Source: Candidatus Eiseniibacteriota bacterium (GTDB lineage: Bacteria > Orphanbacterota > Orphanbacteria > Orphanbacterales > Orphanbacteraceae). Taken from it: 64,000 bases of DNA. Position 1 is the first letter of the stretch; the number at the start of each line of letters is the position of its first letter. Both the position numbers and the translations under genes were made by a program. The notes under the pieces were generated by a model. It was not told the DNA's origin. It did no database searches and was given only the letters and a program-made list of their open reading frames with translations. This document shows positions 1-9,283 of this stretch, one piece after another. Where the stretch lies: the NCBI GenBank assembly GCA_029262235.1, contig JAJCZU010000004.1:744001-808000 (forward strand), given 5' to 3'.

Positions 1-1775
1 TCCGTTGCGATGGCGTGCGACCCGCGCGGCGAGGCGCCTTCGTACGTACCGGCACGCAGGATCGGCTTCGCGCGCAGATACTCGGGCGTCATGGCTTCCT
101 CGAGTACGCGACCGGCCATATCGTCGGGCACGGGGAGTCCGAGCAGCGCGAGAATCGTCGGTGCTATGTCGTACACGTCCGCGTTTTTCACTTCGCCGGG
201 CGCAATGCCGGGCCCCTTCAGAATCAATATCCCCGGGTCCTTTTTCGAATGCTTCCCCGACACGAGTTCCGGATCGACCTCGGGTTTTTCTTCGAGCCCG
301 GCCATGGCCGGAATATCACGGTCGAGCTTCCTGTTCGCCGTGATGCCGTGATCGGACACGATCAGATACGTCGTGTTCTCGGGGAACGAGCTCATCATTT
401 CGCCGAGCAGACGGTCGTAGATCACGTAGTTCTGCTCGATCACGTTGCCGAACGTCTCGACGCCGTCCTCGGCGACGGCAAACGAGAACTGCTCCGGCGC
501 GTGGTACTTCCAGTACCGGTGCTGCGACGAGTCGAGCGAGTGCGTATAGAAGATGTAGAGGTACGCGGGATTCTTCCCGAGCAGACGAAGCGACTCACGG
601 AACAGATTCACTTCGGAGCGATAGACGCTGGCGAGCCACGGCGTCGGCGTGAGGCCGGGCGCGTCTTCGAGCGCCCAGTCGTTGTTCCGCAGCGCGCGGA
701 GCGTCGCCTCCTGCTCATCCGGCGGGTGAACGAGCGCGTCGAGGTCGGGGTAGAACTTCATATGGCCGCTGATCTCGAAGCCGAGCACTTCTTCGACGGG
801 CCAGGAAACGAGCAGGTTCGTGAGGCCGACCGGAATCCCGGTATCGTTCGCGATGTTCCAGACCGCCTTCACGCGCCGCATGTTCGTCGTGACGGGTACC
901 GAGCGGCGTTCGAAGAAGAGGTCGGCCAGGCGCTGCACGGGGAAAGCCGCCGGGAGTTCGGCCGGCTGAAGAAAGCCGGGCACCACGTGCCCCTGATCTT
1001 CCAGAAACCAGTGAATTCCATGTTCTTTCGGTGACTTTCCGGTCCAGATCGTAGTCCAGATGACCGGCGACCAGTTGGGGGCCATCGAGCCGAGCTCCGA
1101 CCAGGCGGCACCCTCGAGAAGACGGGCGACATGGGGAAGAACGCCGCGCTCGAGAAGGGGCCGAAGTACCTTCCAGGCCGCGCCGTCCCATGCGATGACG
1201 ACAACCGCCGGGATCGGAGCCTCGTCGATGAGCTGTTCCGCCCGTCCGCTTTCGATCGCGGCAAGCGTGCCGGGCGGGAGTTCGTTCGCTGCGGCGTCGC
1301 CGAGCTCCGCCTGGCCGCCCGGCACATCGGGCCTGAGCAGGAAGAACGCGAAGAGCGCCGAGAGCAGGCCCGCGATGACGGTTCCGGGGAATCGCAGGCG
1401 GCCGGCCAGTTCCGCAAGCACGAACCCGGCCGCGAGCCCGATCGGAATCGAAACGACGGCGGCGGTGCGGGCCGAGAAGCCGGGCATCCATTTCTGGCCG
1501 AACAGGATAAGTATCACGAGGGCCGTTCCGGTCAGGCCGGCGGCCAGTCGATCGCGTACGGAAGTATCGGCGGTGAAGCGGCCGGCGGCGAAGCGCATGA
1601 CGAAGCCGGCTGCCACGGCGGTCAGAACCATCGCGGCCAGGCAGATCGCGAACAGCACCCACGTGGGACCGGCGTTATCAGTTTGATGGGCGTGCGCGGC
1701 GAGGCCTGCGCCGATCCCGGCGCCGATGCCGAGAACGAACGCGTAACGCCCGGTCGAGAGGGAAAGCGGTTTCAC
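1..1775 (-). CDS. Membrane-anchored alkaline-phosphatase-superfamily phosphodiesterase (C-terminus cut by window edge)
   Basis: About 591 codons are visible, read leftward from a GTG at 1775 preceded by a GGAGGAA Shine-Dalgarno six bases away; the C-terminus lies outside the window. The first ~160 residues form several hydrophobic segments. A periplasmic type I phosphodiesterase/nucleotide pyrophosphatase-like domain follows: AWDG supplies the first metal ligand, IWTTIWTG the Thr nucleophile, and THSLDSSQH, SDHG and GKHS the other metal ligands in the usual order. Such enzymes hydrolyse phosphodiester or phosphomonoester bonds in the envelope; the substrate cannot be told from sequence. It diverges from the AsmA-like gene. 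Superfamily assignment is firm, substrate unknown. Confidence 0.85.
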   Translation of the reverse strand, partial: MKPLSLSTGRYAFVLGIGAGIGAGLAAHAHQTDNAGPTWVLFAICLAAMVLTAVAAGFVMRFAAGRFTADTSVRDRLAAGLTGTALVILILFGQKWMPGFSARTAAVVSIPIGLAAGFVLAELAGRLRFPGTVIAGLLSALFAFFLLRPDVPGGQAELGDAAANELPPGTLAAIESGRAEQLIDEAPIPAVVVIAWDGAAWKVLRPLLERGVLPHVARLLEGAAWSELGSMAPNWSPVIWTTIWTGKSPKEHGIHWFLEDQGHVVPGFLQPAELPAAFPVQRLADLFFERRSVPVTTNMRRVKAVWNIANDTGIPVGLTNLLVSWPVEEVLGFEISGHMKFYPDLDALVHPPDEQEATLRALRNNDWALEDAPGLTPTPWLASVYRSEVNLFRESLRLLGKNPAYLYIFYTHSLDSSQHRYWKYHAPEQFSFAVAEDGVETFGNVIEQNYVIYDRLLGEMMSSFPENTTYLIVSDHGITANRKLDRDIPAMAGLEEKPEVDPELVSGKHSKKDPGILILKGPGIAPGEVKNADVYDIAPTILALLGLPVPDDMAGRVLEEAMTPEYLRAKPILRAGTYEGASPRGSHAIAT

Positions 1776-1904
1776 GGTCAGTTCCTCCAGCAACCCGCAG
1801 TATGGCCTTCTGACGTAGAAATTACAAATCGCGGGAGAACCGGAACGTTCTATTCATTGTAGTATGGGAAGCCGCCGGTGGACGCCGGCAAAGGAGTACG
1901 CACA

Positions 1905-4625
1905 ATGCGCCGATTTCTGATCATTTTTCTGCTCGTTCCGCTGGCTGCCCTGATTGTTGCCTATGGGGGACTCAAGATCCTCGTGAAGCCCGAGGAGGTG
2001 CGCGACTGGATTACGGGTAATCTGTCGCGCCAGCTCGGGGTCGAGATCTCGATGGGCCAGGTGAAGCCCTCGCTCTGGCCGTTCGGTGTCCGGATCGCGG
2101 ACGGACGGATCGCGAACCCGGCGCCCGATGCCGACGCCCCGTTCGCCACGCTTGAAAGCGGCGAGATCTCTCTTCGCCTGCGTTCGCTCCTGAAACGGCG
2201 GATCGAACTGTCGGGCGCTGCGCTGCACGGACTCGCGCTTACGATCGTGCGCGATGAAAACGGCGACCTCGTGCTGAGCAAGCCGCGCGAGGGCGAAGCG
2301 GAAGTCGTGGTCGATACGTCCGCGTCGAAGAAGCGCAACCCGTTCGCCGATTTCGCGCTGCTCCTGTCGTCCGCCCAGATCGACAACAGTTCGCTCCGTA
2401 TCGTGGACCGCGCGACCGGGGTCGAACACACGATCAGAAACATCGAGCTCAGCACGGACCTGCAGGTCGAAAACGGCGGCGCCGATGTGGCCGCGCGGGG
2501 CGTCGGCTTCTTCGAAGGGATCGTGACGCCCGAAGTGCCGGCCGGCGTGCCGCTGCTCATCGTCGAATACGACCTGGCCGTGAAACCGGTCGAGGGTACG
2601 CTTTCGGTTCGTACCGCGGCGATCAAGCTCGGCGATCTCGGCGTGCGCGTATCCGGCGAGCTGAGCGATTACGAAACAGCGCCTCGTGGCGAACTCACGA
2701 TCGCGTCGCCCGGTCTCAAGATCGGCGACCTCCTGTCGCTCGTGCCCGCAAGCGCATGGAGCGAAACCGGACCGCTTCAGGCAACGGGCAATGTGGATCT
2801 CGCGGGATCCGTGACGCTTCGCGGCGAGGACCTGCCGGCGTACTCGATCGGGCTCGACGTGGAGAACGTGCGTGTCGAAAACCTGCTGCCGGGCGCGATC
2901 GAGAACGTGACGGGCAAGGTCAACGTGACCGAGACCGAAGTCCGCATCGACGGGCTTACGGCGCGGTTCGACGGGCAGCCGTTCCAGGTAAACGGCACGT
3001 TTGTTCCCGGCGAAGACCCCGGCTTCGATCTGCGCATCGACGGCGGGCTCGATCTCGCGATCGTCGCGAAGCTCGGCATGCTGCCGCCCGGCTCGTCGCT
3101 CGCGGGGTTTGTGACGGCGGACCTGCGCGCGCAGAAAAACGCGGGTGATCCGCGCTCGCTCGCGATGGACGGCACCGCCGACGTGAAGAACATGCGCTTC
3201 GCCTCCCCCGATCTCGGCGTACCGATCGAAAAAGTGAACGGCAGGTTCCGCCTGACCGGGGACGTGATCCGCGCCGACTCGATCTCGATGACCATGGGAC
3301 GATCGAAGCTGCGCGCGTCGCTTACCGCCTCGGATCCGTTCGGAACTCCGAACATCGCGCTTTCGGGAACGGCGAACGTGATCGACCTCGATCAGCTGTT
3401 TCCGCTCGAACTCGCAGAACGAAAAGCCGCGGCCGCGGGCACTCGCTCCGGTAGCGTCGGCGGCGCTCCGGCCGTGCCGATCGTGCCGCCGCTTCCGAAC
3501 GTGCGCGCGTCGGGAACGTTTCGCGCGGATTCCGTCTACACCGGCGGCAACAAGCTCGCGGGCGTTACGATGCAGTACACGATGGCGGGCGAGGAGGCGA
3601 AGACCGAACTCAAGATGAAAAGCGGGCTCTTCGGAACGGTCGCCGTGCAGGACGCGAGCGGCGACATCACAGTCAAGGGGGGAGTGGCGTCGGGGCCGCT
3701 CAAGGCCGCGAAGGCGAAGGCCGGCGTCGTGCCGCTCACCAACGCGTCCGCGAATCTGCGCGCCGAAGGCGACCGCGTCGAAATCCGCGGGCTCCGCGCG
3801 TCGGTCTATCAGGGTTCGCTTACGGGCGACGTGACGGTGACACTCGACGCGAAACGCATTCCCACGTATGAAGTCGCGATGAAGGCCAAAGACTGGGAGG
3901 CGAACGACTTCCTGACCGATCTGACGCCGGCCAAAAACATTCTGTACGGCAAGTTCGAAATGGACTCGAAGTGGTCGGGGCGCGGCGTGCTGCCCGAAGA
4001 AGCGCTCAAGAACCTCAAGGGCACGGGCAAAGCCACGACCCTGAATGGCGAACTGCGCAATCTGGAAGCGCTGAACGCCGTCGCGAATCTGCTCGGCATG
4101 AACGAATTGAAACAGCAGAAGTTCCGGTCGATGTTCACGGTATTCGAAGTGAAAGACGGCAAACTGCACACGGACGAGATTGTGATGAAGAGCGCGGACG
4201 CTGACTGGCGCGCCACGGGCGGCGTCAGCTTCGCGGGAAATCTCGATTACGTGATCAGCGCCACGCTTTCACCGGCGCTCAGCCAGAAGCTGAAGCAGAA
4301 ATCAGCGCTTACGGGGCTTCTGGCGAACAGCGAGGGGCGCATCGTGCTCGACTTCGTCGTCAAGGGCGACGCGAAGAAACCGAAAGTGTCGTACGATCCT
4401 ACGAAGTCTGCCGCGGCGAACAGTTCGAACGCGATCGGCACGATTCTCGAAAGCGTCGACAAGGACGGCCAGATTACGGGCGCGATCAACGAACTGCTGC
4501 AGGGCGATCCGAAGGACGCGGGGAAGACAGTCGATAAACTGCTCGGCGGCTTCCTGAACAAGAAAAAAGCGGCCGACCCGAAAACGGCCCCCGCCGCGCC
4601 CGACTCCGCGAAGAAACCGCAATAG
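1905..4625 (+). CDS. AsmA-family inner-membrane/periplasmic protein
   Basis: A 906-residue protein with one N-terminal membrane anchor (RFLIIFLLVPLAALIVAYGG) and a very long periplasmic part rich in short beta strands. The layout matches AsmA/TamB-like bridge proteins: an N-terminal AsmA segment (GNLSRQLGVEISMG, SLLKRRIELSGAAL) and a C-terminal AsmA_2-like region (LNGELRNLEALNAVANLLGM) near residues 715-800, then a Lys/Ala/Pro-rich tail. The family is linked to phospholipid transport between membranes and outer-membrane biogenesis. I chose the ATG at 1905 because AAGGAG lies eight bases upstream; a GTG at 1878 is in frame but has no ribosome site. The next gene begins nine bases after the stop. 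Confidence 0.85.
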   Translation: MRRFLIIFLLVPLAALIVAYGGLKILVKPEEVRDWITGNLSRQLGVEISMGQVKPSLWPFGVRIADGRIANPAPDADAPFATLESGEISLRLRSLLKRRIELSGAALHGLALTIVRDENGDLVLSKPREGEAEVVVDTSASKKRNPFADFALLLSSAQIDNSSLRIVDRATGVEHTIRNIELSTDLQVENGGADVAARGVGFFEGIVTPEVPAGVPLLIVEYDLAVKPVEGTLSVRTAAIKLGDLGVRVSGELSDYETAPRGELTIASPGLKIGDLLSLVPASAWSETGPLQATGNVDLAGSVTLRGEDLPAYSIGLDVENVRVENLLPGAIENVTGKVNVTETEVRIDGLTARFDGQPFQVNGTFVPGEDPGFDLRIDGGLDLAIVAKLGMLPPGSSLAGFVTADLRAQKNAGDPRSLAMDGTADVKNMRFASPDLGVPIEKVNGRFRLTGDVIRADSISMTMGRSKLRASLTASDPFGTPNIALSGTANVIDLDQLFPLELAERKAAAAGTRSGSVGGAPAVPIVPPLPNVRASGTFRADSVYTGGNKLAGVTMQYTMAGEEAKTELKMKSGLFGTVAVQDASGDITVKGGVASGPLKAAKAKAGVVPLTNASANLRAEGDRVEIRGLRASVYQGSLTGDVTVTLDAKRIPTYEVAMKAKDWEANDFLTDLTPAKNILYGKFEMDSKWSGRGVLPEEALKNLKGTGKATTLNGELRNLEALNAVANLLGMNELKQQKFRSMFTVFEVKDGKLHTDEIVMKSADADWRATGGVSFAGNLDYVISATLSPALSQKLKQKSALTGLLANSEGRIVLDFVVKGDAKKPKVSYDPTKSAAANSSNAIGTILESVDKDGQITGAINELLQGDPKDAGKTVDKLLGGFLNKKKAADPKTAPAAPDSAKKPQ

Positions 4626-4634
4626 AAAGAGGGC

Positions 4635-5633
4635 ATGGAGCAGCAAACGCACGACGTACTCATCGCCGGCGCCGGCCCGATCGGAATCGCATGCGCGATT
4701 TCGGCGAAACGGGTGGGGCTCGATCCGCTCGTGATCGATGCCGGTGCGCTCGTGAACTCGATCGTGCATTACCCGCCGCAGATGGTGTTCTTTACGACAC
4801 CCGAGCTTCTCGAAATCGGCGGCCATCCGTTCCCGTGCTCGGGGGCGAAACCGCGCCGCGACGAAGCGCTCAAGTATTACCGCGGCGTCGTGCGGGCCGA
4901 GGGAATTCGCACGCAGACGTACACGAAGCTGCAGAACGTCACGCGCGACGGCGACATGCTCCGTGCGGACGTTGCCGGCCCCGCGGGAAGCGAAACATTT
5001 CGCTGCCGGGCGCTCGTGCTTGCCACCGGCTACTTCGACCATCCCAATCTGCTCGACGTGCCTGGCGAAGACCTGCCGCATGTGTTCTCGCGCTTCGACG
5101 AAGGGCACCGAAGCTTCGGCCGTAAAGTGGTGGTGGTCGGCGGCAAGAACTCCGCGATCGAAGCCACGCTCGAACTTTATCGCGCCGGCGCGGATGTTAC
5201 GATGGTGTACCGCCATCACGAGTTTCGTTCTACGGTCAAGTACTGGCTTCGCCCCGACATCGAGAACCGGATCGAAGCGGGCGAGATTCGCGCGCTCTTC
5301 CGGACCGATGTCGTTCGCTTCGAGGAGCAATCGATCGTCGTGTGCACGAACGGGCAGAACGAGCAGACGCTCGAGGCCGACCGCGTGTACAAGCTGATTG
5401 GCTATCGCCCGGGGCAGGATCTGTTCCGCAGAATCGGGATCACGCTCGATCCGAGGAACGGGAAACCCGCGCTCGACCCCGAAACGTTCGAAACGAACGT
5501 GCCCGGTGTTTATATGGCGGGGAGCATCACGGCCGGCAACAAAGTGTCGGAAATCTTTATCGAGAACGGCCGCTTCGACGGCGAGAAAATCTTCGGAGGC
5601 TGGAACGAGCGAAACGGAGGGAAGCTGTCATGA
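4635..5633 (+). CDS. ypdA: YpdA-family FAD/NAD(P)H oxidoreductase (putative bacillithiol disulfide reductase)
   Basis: A 332-residue flavoprotein of the thioredoxin-reductase fold. GAGPIG at residues 12-17 binds FAD, an ATGYFD motif lies near 130, and a second Rossmann motif, VVVGGKNSAIE, near 168 binds NAD(P)H. The CxxC redox pair of thioredoxin reductase is absent, as in YpdA, which reduces oxidised bacillithiol or a related thiol. The early NSIVHYPPQMVFFTTPELLEIGG stretch resembles that family closely. It lies in an operon with the AsmA gene and overlaps the acetyltransferase gene by 4 bp. No bacillithiol-synthesis genes are seen nearby, so the thiol substrate is inferred only from family. 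Confidence 0.85.
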   Translation: MEQQTHDVLIAGAGPIGIACAISAKRVGLDPLVIDAGALVNSIVHYPPQMVFFTTPELLEIGGHPFPCSGAKPRRDEALKYYRGVVRAEGIRTQTYTKLQNVTRDGDMLRADVAGPAGSETFRCRALVLATGYFDHPNLLDVPGEDLPHVFSRFDEGHRSFGRKVVVVGGKNSAIEATLELYRAGADVTMVYRHHEFRSTVKYWLRPDIENRIEAGEIRALFRTDVVRFEEQSIVVCTNGQNEQTLEADRVYKLIGYRPGQDLFRRIGITLDPRNGKPALDPETFETNVPGVYMAGSITAGNKVSEIFIENGRFDGEKIFGGWNERNGGKLS

Positions 5634-6820
5634 GCGACACGTATCGTTACGGGAAAATCACCGACCGTGATCGCGCGCAGTACACGGACGTGCTCGACCA
5701 GGCTTTCCCCGACCTCTTTCGCCAGGACAACAAGAACCACTGGATCGATCGCGAGGATCCGTCCACGTTTCGCGGCCTCTGGAACGGCGACCGTCTCGCA
5801 GGCGGTCTCATGAACCTGCCGTGCGGCCAGTGGTTCGGCGGACGCTCCGTTCCGATGGGGGCCGTGCGCGGCGTGGCCGTCGCGTCCGAGAGCCGGGGCA
5901 GCGGCGTGGCGACTCGTCTCATGGACGAGATGCTGCGGGAAACCCGCGCGCAAAGCATGTCGATTTCGACGCTCTACCCGGCCACCCACACGTTCTATCG
6001 CAAGCTCGGCTACGAGATCGCCGGCTCGCAATGTCACTACGAACTGGACCTCCAGCGTATTTCCGCGCGCAACCGGCGCGCAAAGCTCGTGTCGTTCGAA
6101 GCGACGGACTTCGCGATGCGCGAGGGGATCTATCGCCTCGTGGCCGGGCGGATGAACGGTCTCATCGATCGCAGCCAGTGGTTCTGGCAGCGCACCGCCA
6201 CTTCGAAGGCCATGAAGGTGCGCGGCTATGTCGTTCTCGGAGAGAACGGGGATCCCGAGGGTTACTTCGTGTATGAGGCGGGGGAGAAAGCGCGTCCGCA
6301 CGAGGGGTATCGCATAGCCGTGCGCGACTGGATGTTCCTGACACGGAACGCGGCGGAGCGCGCGCTCGCGTTTTTCGCTGACTATCGTTCCGTGGCCTCG
6401 TCGATTCACTGGTGGGGCGCGCCGGTGGAGCCGATGGAAGTGATCGCGGGCGAAGAAGCGATCTCGATCAAGCTGCACCATCCCTGGATGGTCCGCATGG
6501 TCGACGTGCCGCGCGCGCTCGAGGCCCGCGGTTACCGCGGCGACCTCGAAGGCCGCATCTCGTTTGCGGTCGAAGACGATCGCTTCGAGTGGAACCGCGG
6601 TCCGTTTACGTTAACGCTCAAGGACGGGCGCGCGCAGATGGAAGACGGCGGTACGCCCGCCTTCACGATCGACGTGCGGGGACTCGCTCCGCTTTTCACC
6701 GCGTATTCGTCACCGGACGACCTCGCGATGCTCGATCTGCTGGACGCCGACACCGACACGCGCGCCGAACTCGCGGGCATCTTCGCGGGCCCGGTCCCGT
6801 GGATGGTCGACGCGTTCTAA
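5630..6820 (+). CDS. Eis-like GNAT N-acetyltransferase
   Basis: A 396-residue protein. The N-terminal GNAT domain carries the acetyl-CoA loop RGSGVATRLM near residues 88-97 preceded by the VRGVAV strand, and the TLYPATHTFYRKLGYE motif typical of Eis-type enzymes. A second GNAT-like domain fills the middle, and the last ~100 residues look like the sterol-carrier-like domain of the family (GRISFAVEDDRF, GLAPLFTAYSSPDDLAMLDLL). Eis proteins acetylate amines on aminoglycosides, peptides or proteins; the substrate here is unknown. The ATG at 5630 overlaps the ypdA stop (ATGA), which rules out the longer in-frame extension. The stop is four bases from that of the opposing gene. Confidence 0.85.
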   Translation: MSDTYRYGKITDRDRAQYTDVLDQAFPDLFRQDNKNHWIDREDPSTFRGLWNGDRLAGGLMNLPCGQWFGGRSVPMGAVRGVAVASESRGSGVATRLMDEMLRETRAQSMSISTLYPATHTFYRKLGYEIAGSQCHYELDLQRISARNRRAKLVSFEATDFAMREGIYRLVAGRMNGLIDRSQWFWQRTATSKAMKVRGYVVLGENGDPEGYFVYEAGEKARPHEGYRIAVRDWMFLTRNAAERALAFFADYRSVASSIHWWGAPVEPMEVIAGEEAISIKLHHPWMVRMVDVPRALEARGYRGDLEGRISFAVEDDRFEWNRGPFTLTLKDGRAQMEDGGTPAFTIDVRGLAPLFTAYSSPDDLAMLDLLDADTDTRAELAGIFAGPVPWMVDAF

Positions 6821-6824
6821 GACA

Positions 6825-9200
6825 TCATTCCTTCCCGTGCTTTCTTCTCAGCTCGTTCAGGTTGATTTCGATCGACTGATTCGACTCCAGCAGATCCTTC
6901 ATGATTTCGTCACGCGATCTCTCGGCCGGGTCCTTCGGTGCGTCCCCCTCGAGGAACGGCCACAGTATCCGGCGCACGTCATCGGGAAGCACGCTCTCGA
7001 GATATTCGAGCGCGGTCCCGCGCAGGTTGCGGTCGCTGGTATACAGACCGCGGAACGCGATGCGGAGCGGTTCGCGCGGAAGCACGAGCGACAGAATTGT
7101 GAACACGTGCTCCATGCTGCGGTTCGTGCGTTCGCGCAATACCTTGTCGACGATCGGGGAGTCTTCATCATTGTCGGACGGCTTGTCGAGCAGCCGCTGG
7201 CTCTCCCAGACGCGGCGATCCACTTTCGCCTCGGCAATGACGATGTCGAACACGCGTCGTCTTTCGATCTTGACCTCGGGCTGTTTTTCCTTCATGCGAA
7301 CGAGTGCCCGTCCCGACTGAAAGCGCACCTCGAAACGCTTGTCGCGGAGCGCGGTCAGCAGCCCCTGCACGGCGTGTTCGTGCGGGCTCCCCGTGAGCAG
7401 CCTCGGAATCCGCCTGCGAATCGCGAACTCTTCCTTCGCGTCGAGCAGCCGGTCGATGAGCTGGCCCGTAATGGCAGGAGCGATTTCAGCGAGCGCGCGT
7501 CCGGCGGAAAGCGAGACTTCGTCCCAGGCCAGAAGCGGAACCACATGCGCCGCCAGGTGAGGGTCGATCGGGCGGCTCGTGCGCAGGTACGTCCGAATCC
7601 GTTTCGCGTTGCCCGATCGCAGCTCCACGATGGCCGCGATCAGCGGGTCGCGAATGTCCGGTGCGCGCGCGGCCCCCTGCGTGGCGGTGTCGCCCGTTCC
7701 ACCCGCTCCGGCTCTCGCCTTCGCCTGCGCGCTCTCCGCCTCGTCAGCCTCGTCCGCATCGCCCGCCATGGTCGCCATCGAGTGCGTGTTCATCGTCTGC
7801 GTCATGTCCACGCCGGTGAGGTCGATGCCGGAAAGGGTCTGCATGATCGAAGGGTCGCCCCGAAACGCGCCCGGACCGTCGCCATCGAGCGCGGCTCTCT
7901 GGTTCAGCAGGCTCTTTTCGAGCGCGACGGCGCGCCCGCGGTTCATCGTGGTGGCCACGAATCCGGCGACGACCGAAACGAGGGCGGCGCCGAGGAGCAT
8001 TACGGGGTGGCTGATTCCGACAGGAAGGAAGAGCATCAGGCGCACGATTCCGCCGCCGATCGCGTCGCCCATGCGATCGAAGCCGACGTCGACGATCGGT
8101 TTTGTCGCGCGTTTCTTCTCGGGAATGATCGGCGCGAAAAGAAGTTCGTAGCCCGAGCGAAAGAATGAGCTCTGCAGCACCGCCTCGAATCCGCGGAAGA
8201 TCGCGGCCGACGTGAGACTCAGGAACGGAATGACGGTGAGCGCTCCGAGAATCACGAACCCCGGTCGTATGGCCACGGCCGCGGCCACGGAACGCGAGGG
8301 GTCGACTCCTTCGAGAAAGCGCCGCGTGAAACCGGTCTGCACCGCGAACGTAGCGAGCGAAACGAGCGTATAGAAGACGGCGAAAAATCGCATGAGGTCG
8401 TCGCCGTCCGTGAGCGTGGCGGCGGCCTGCGCTTTGAAGACGTAGTCGATCAGTGTGGCGGCGATGTTTCCGAGGAGAACGAGCAGTCCGAGGTTGCGGA
8501 TATAGGCCACGCGCATCAGGATGGCGAGCCCCGACGCCTTCTTTTTGTTCGAGCCGGCCCCTTCGCCGTTGCCGGTGCTGGCCGCAGGATTCAGATACGG
8601 CGCGCCCTTCGGTCGCATCGCGAGGAGCAGAACGGCGCACGCGACCTGGATGATCGCCAGCACGGGGAGCGTAGGCAGAACACCCAGCGTGGCGCCCATC
8701 CGTTCGGCCAGCAACCCGCCCAGCAGTCCGCCCAGAGTGGCGCCTCCCGCAATGCGTCCGATCCGCCGCTTCGCCGTGCGCGGGTCGAAGCGCTCGTTCA
8801 CGACCGACCAGAAACCCGAGATCAGAATGGACCCGATCGAGGCGACATGCAGATAGAGGAGAACGGCCGCGAGCTTCGGATTCTGGCCGGCGACGCCGAA
8901 CTCGATCGTGACGAGGAGCGCGCTCAGCAGAAAGAGAGCCGGGGTCAGTATCCCCGGGGACCAGCGGATCATCGCCTTGCTTGCAAAGTAGACGATCACG
9001 ATCGAGAAGATCGCGGCGGACATGAGCATCGGCGGGAGCTGGTCGACGGCGAAGTGCGACAGGAAGAGCGCGTCGCGGGCGGCCTTGTTGGCGACCTGCT
9101 GGGCGATCATCAGGGCCGAACAGATCGTGGCGATCCAGACAGCGCGGCTCAGTCCGGGCTCCTCCGGAGGAGTATCCTGGATTGATCGGGCTACGGGCAT
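6825..9200 (-). CDS. Multi-TM NTP/NDP-exchange-like (MFS) transporter fused to a HEAT-repeat domain
   Basis: A 791-residue protein. Residues ~20-430 contain about twelve hydrophobic segments in an MFS-type arrangement; phrases such as QQVANKAARDALFLSHF and GFWSVVNERFDPRTAKRRIGRIAGGATLGGLLGG recall ATP:ADP antiporter (NTT/Tlc)-like proteins found as AAA-family MFS relatives in free-living bacteria. Residues ~520-790 are helical, charged and repeated, consistent with HEAT-like repeats (LIAAIVELRSGNAKRIRTYL, LLTALRDKRFEVRFQSGRAL). A 100-residue linker rich in Ala, Gly, Asp and Glu joins the two. A nucleotide-exchange role is weakly supported; the fusion itself is clear. It faces the acetyltransferase convergently. 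Confidence 0.75.
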   Translation of the reverse strand: MPVARSIQDTPPEEPGLSRAVWIATICSALMIAQQVANKAARDALFLSHFAVDQLPPMLMSAAIFSIVIVYFASKAMIRWSPGILTPALFLLSALLVTIEFGVAGQNPKLAAVLLYLHVASIGSILISGFWSVVNERFDPRTAKRRIGRIAGGATLGGLLGGLLAERMGATLGVLPTLPVLAIIQVACAVLLLAMRPKGAPYLNPAASTGNGEGAGSNKKKASGLAILMRVAYIRNLGLLVLLGNIAATLIDYVFKAQAAATLTDGDDLMRFFAVFYTLVSLATFAVQTGFTRRFLEGVDPSRSVAAAVAIRPGFVILGALTVIPFLSLTSAAIFRGFEAVLQSSFFRSGYELLFAPIIPEKKRATKPIVDVGFDRMGDAIGGGIVRLMLFLPVGISHPVMLLGAALVSVVAGFVATTMNRGRAVALEKSLLNQRAALDGDGPGAFRGDPSIMQTLSGIDLTGVDMTQTMNTHSMATMAGDADEADEAESAQAKARAGAGGTGDTATQGAARAPDIRDPLIAAIVELRSGNAKRIRTYLRTSRPIDPHLAAHVVPLLAWDEVSLSAGRALAEIAPAITGQLIDRLLDAKEEFAIRRRIPRLLTGSPHEHAVQGLLTALRDKRFEVRFQSGRALVRMKEKQPEVKIERRRVFDIVIAEAKVDRRVWESQRLLDKPSDNDEDSPIVDKVLRERTNRSMEHVFTILSLVLPREPLRIAFRGLYTSDRNLRGTALEYLESVLPDDVRRILWPFLEGDAPKDPAERSRDEIMKDLLESNQSIEINLNELRRKHGKE

Positions 9201-9283
9201 CCCTTAGGGTACGAGATGGGATCGCACTACGGCCAGAATTAACTGACTCCGGATCGGTATTCGGACGGCTGAAAGATTGAACC

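Noticed and set aside
1854-4169. A 771-codon open frame on the minus strand
   Set aside because: It lies wholly opposite the AsmA-like gene, has a low-complexity Arg/His-rich translation and no ribosome site. High G+C content makes such antisense frames common here.
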